A stretch of 64,000 nucleotides of DNA from Adiantum capillus-veneris. Its lineage: Eukaryota; Streptophyta; Polypodiopsida; Polypodiales; Pteridaceae. The stretch lies in assembly GCA_014529385.2 (NCBI GenBank), contig CM043955.1:146018140-146082139 (forward strand). The letters are read 5' to 3'. Both the position numbers and the translations under genes were made by a program. The notes beneath the pieces are model-generated. The model did no database searches. It had not been told where the DNA came from and worked only from the letters and a program-made list of their open reading frames with translations. The first letter of the stretch is position 1. Every line of letters starts with the position of its first letter. Below are positions 63,684 to 64,000 of this stretch, piece after piece.

Positions 63684-63779
63684 GAAGAAGAGAGTTTTAA
63701 CGTCGTAGGAAACTATCCCAAAAGACGTTAAAGATTAGGTTAGATGTAGACTTATGTTAAATTAGATTTAGGTTTATTT
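63682..63779 (+). repeat. Direct repeat flanking the metal-binding fragment, copy 2
   Basis: Second copy of 62925-63022 with a few substitutions. Together the two copies bracket 63023-63681, including the HIPP fragment. Confidence 0.88.
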
Positions 63780-64000
63780 TTAGTTAGATTTACATTTATT
63801 TAGATTTACGCTTATTTACGTTAGATCGAGTCCACGCAAGAATTACTTACGGTTTAGGGTTTAGAGTTAGACGAACAGTGAAAAGATCTACTGTGAAAAG
63901 ATGTTAAGATGCTGTGAAGTGCTACAGCTAGAGAAGAGGCAAAGGGGTTTTGTCCACTACATGCAATATCATGTAGACGTGGGTCTGTAGATTTCTTGTA

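Larger units (their letters stand above)
61981..64000 (+). mobile_element. CACTA (En/Spm-type) transposon, one end
   Basis: CACTACAAGA at 61981 matches the conserved terminus of plant CACTA elements. Within the next 120 bp, GCGACGCTC or its complement GAGCGTCGC occurs five times, as expected for subterminal transposase-binding repeats. The other terminus is not in the window, so the extent to 64000 is assumed. No transposase was seen; the visible interior is microsatellites, AT-rich repeats and a gene fragment. Confidence 0.72.

Overview
The window looks like heterochromatin-like intergenic DNA of a land plant with a repeat-rich genome. The evidence is chromodomain-type Ty3/gypsy retrotransposons primed by initiator-methionine tRNA, a plant L1-type LINE with a DUF4283-like ORF1, a CACTA transposon terminus, and decayed pieces of plant gene families (a vacuolar/plastidic-type sugar transporter exon, a GH28 polygalacturonase-like gene, a heavy-metal-associated isoprenylated protein). 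The lineage cannot be fixed from sequence alone. No complete, intact host gene was found; almost every coding region is broken.

Layout. 1-3131: 5' end of a minus-strand Ty3/gypsy element (family 1, copy A). 3132-5161: unassigned DNA with one sugar-transporter exon. 5162-29251: a four-level nest. A LINE (16-bp target duplication, poly-A tail) was entered by a non-autonomous gypsy element D (LTRs 9033-10123 and 28571-28999). D was entered by family-1 copy B (10195-25239, minus strand, poly-T target). The 5' LTR of B was entered by family-2 element C (18201-24765, target duplication CCTCA). Each inner element is younger than its host. B and C have nearly identical LTR pairs, yet both carry disabling coding lesions.

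29252-34964: a second, smaller nest. GH28 pseudogene exons are cut by a family-2-related element F (minus strand), which is cut by a short non-autonomous element E (31647-34750, target duplication AATTA). 34965-45986: a head-to-tail array of D-family units on the minus strand, with four LTRs alternating with three complete and one truncated internal region. All three complete interiors lack the Gag capsid/nucleocapsid and protease segment, and all lack reverse transcriptase and the integrase core. They keep an unrecognised conserved domain, His/Asp-rich repeats and a chromodomain-like tail.

45987-50840: a plus-strand Ty3/gypsy element H without visible LTRs, with a recent in-frame reiteration inside its reverse transcriptase. 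51143-52123: an unrecognised two-exon coding candidate. 55132-60140: rearranged, old minus-strand gypsy fragments and a 430-bp direct repeat. 60265-60810: about three copies of a 180-bp tandem repeat. 61981-64000: one end of a CACTA transposon, containing a strong hairpin, dense microsatellites and a decayed isoprenylated metal-binding-protein fragment that may be captured host sequence.

Functionally the picture is trans-mobilisation and decay. Defective elements with intact terminal signals (LTR, tRNA primer site, polypurine tract) sit beside fragments of the enzymes that could have moved them.
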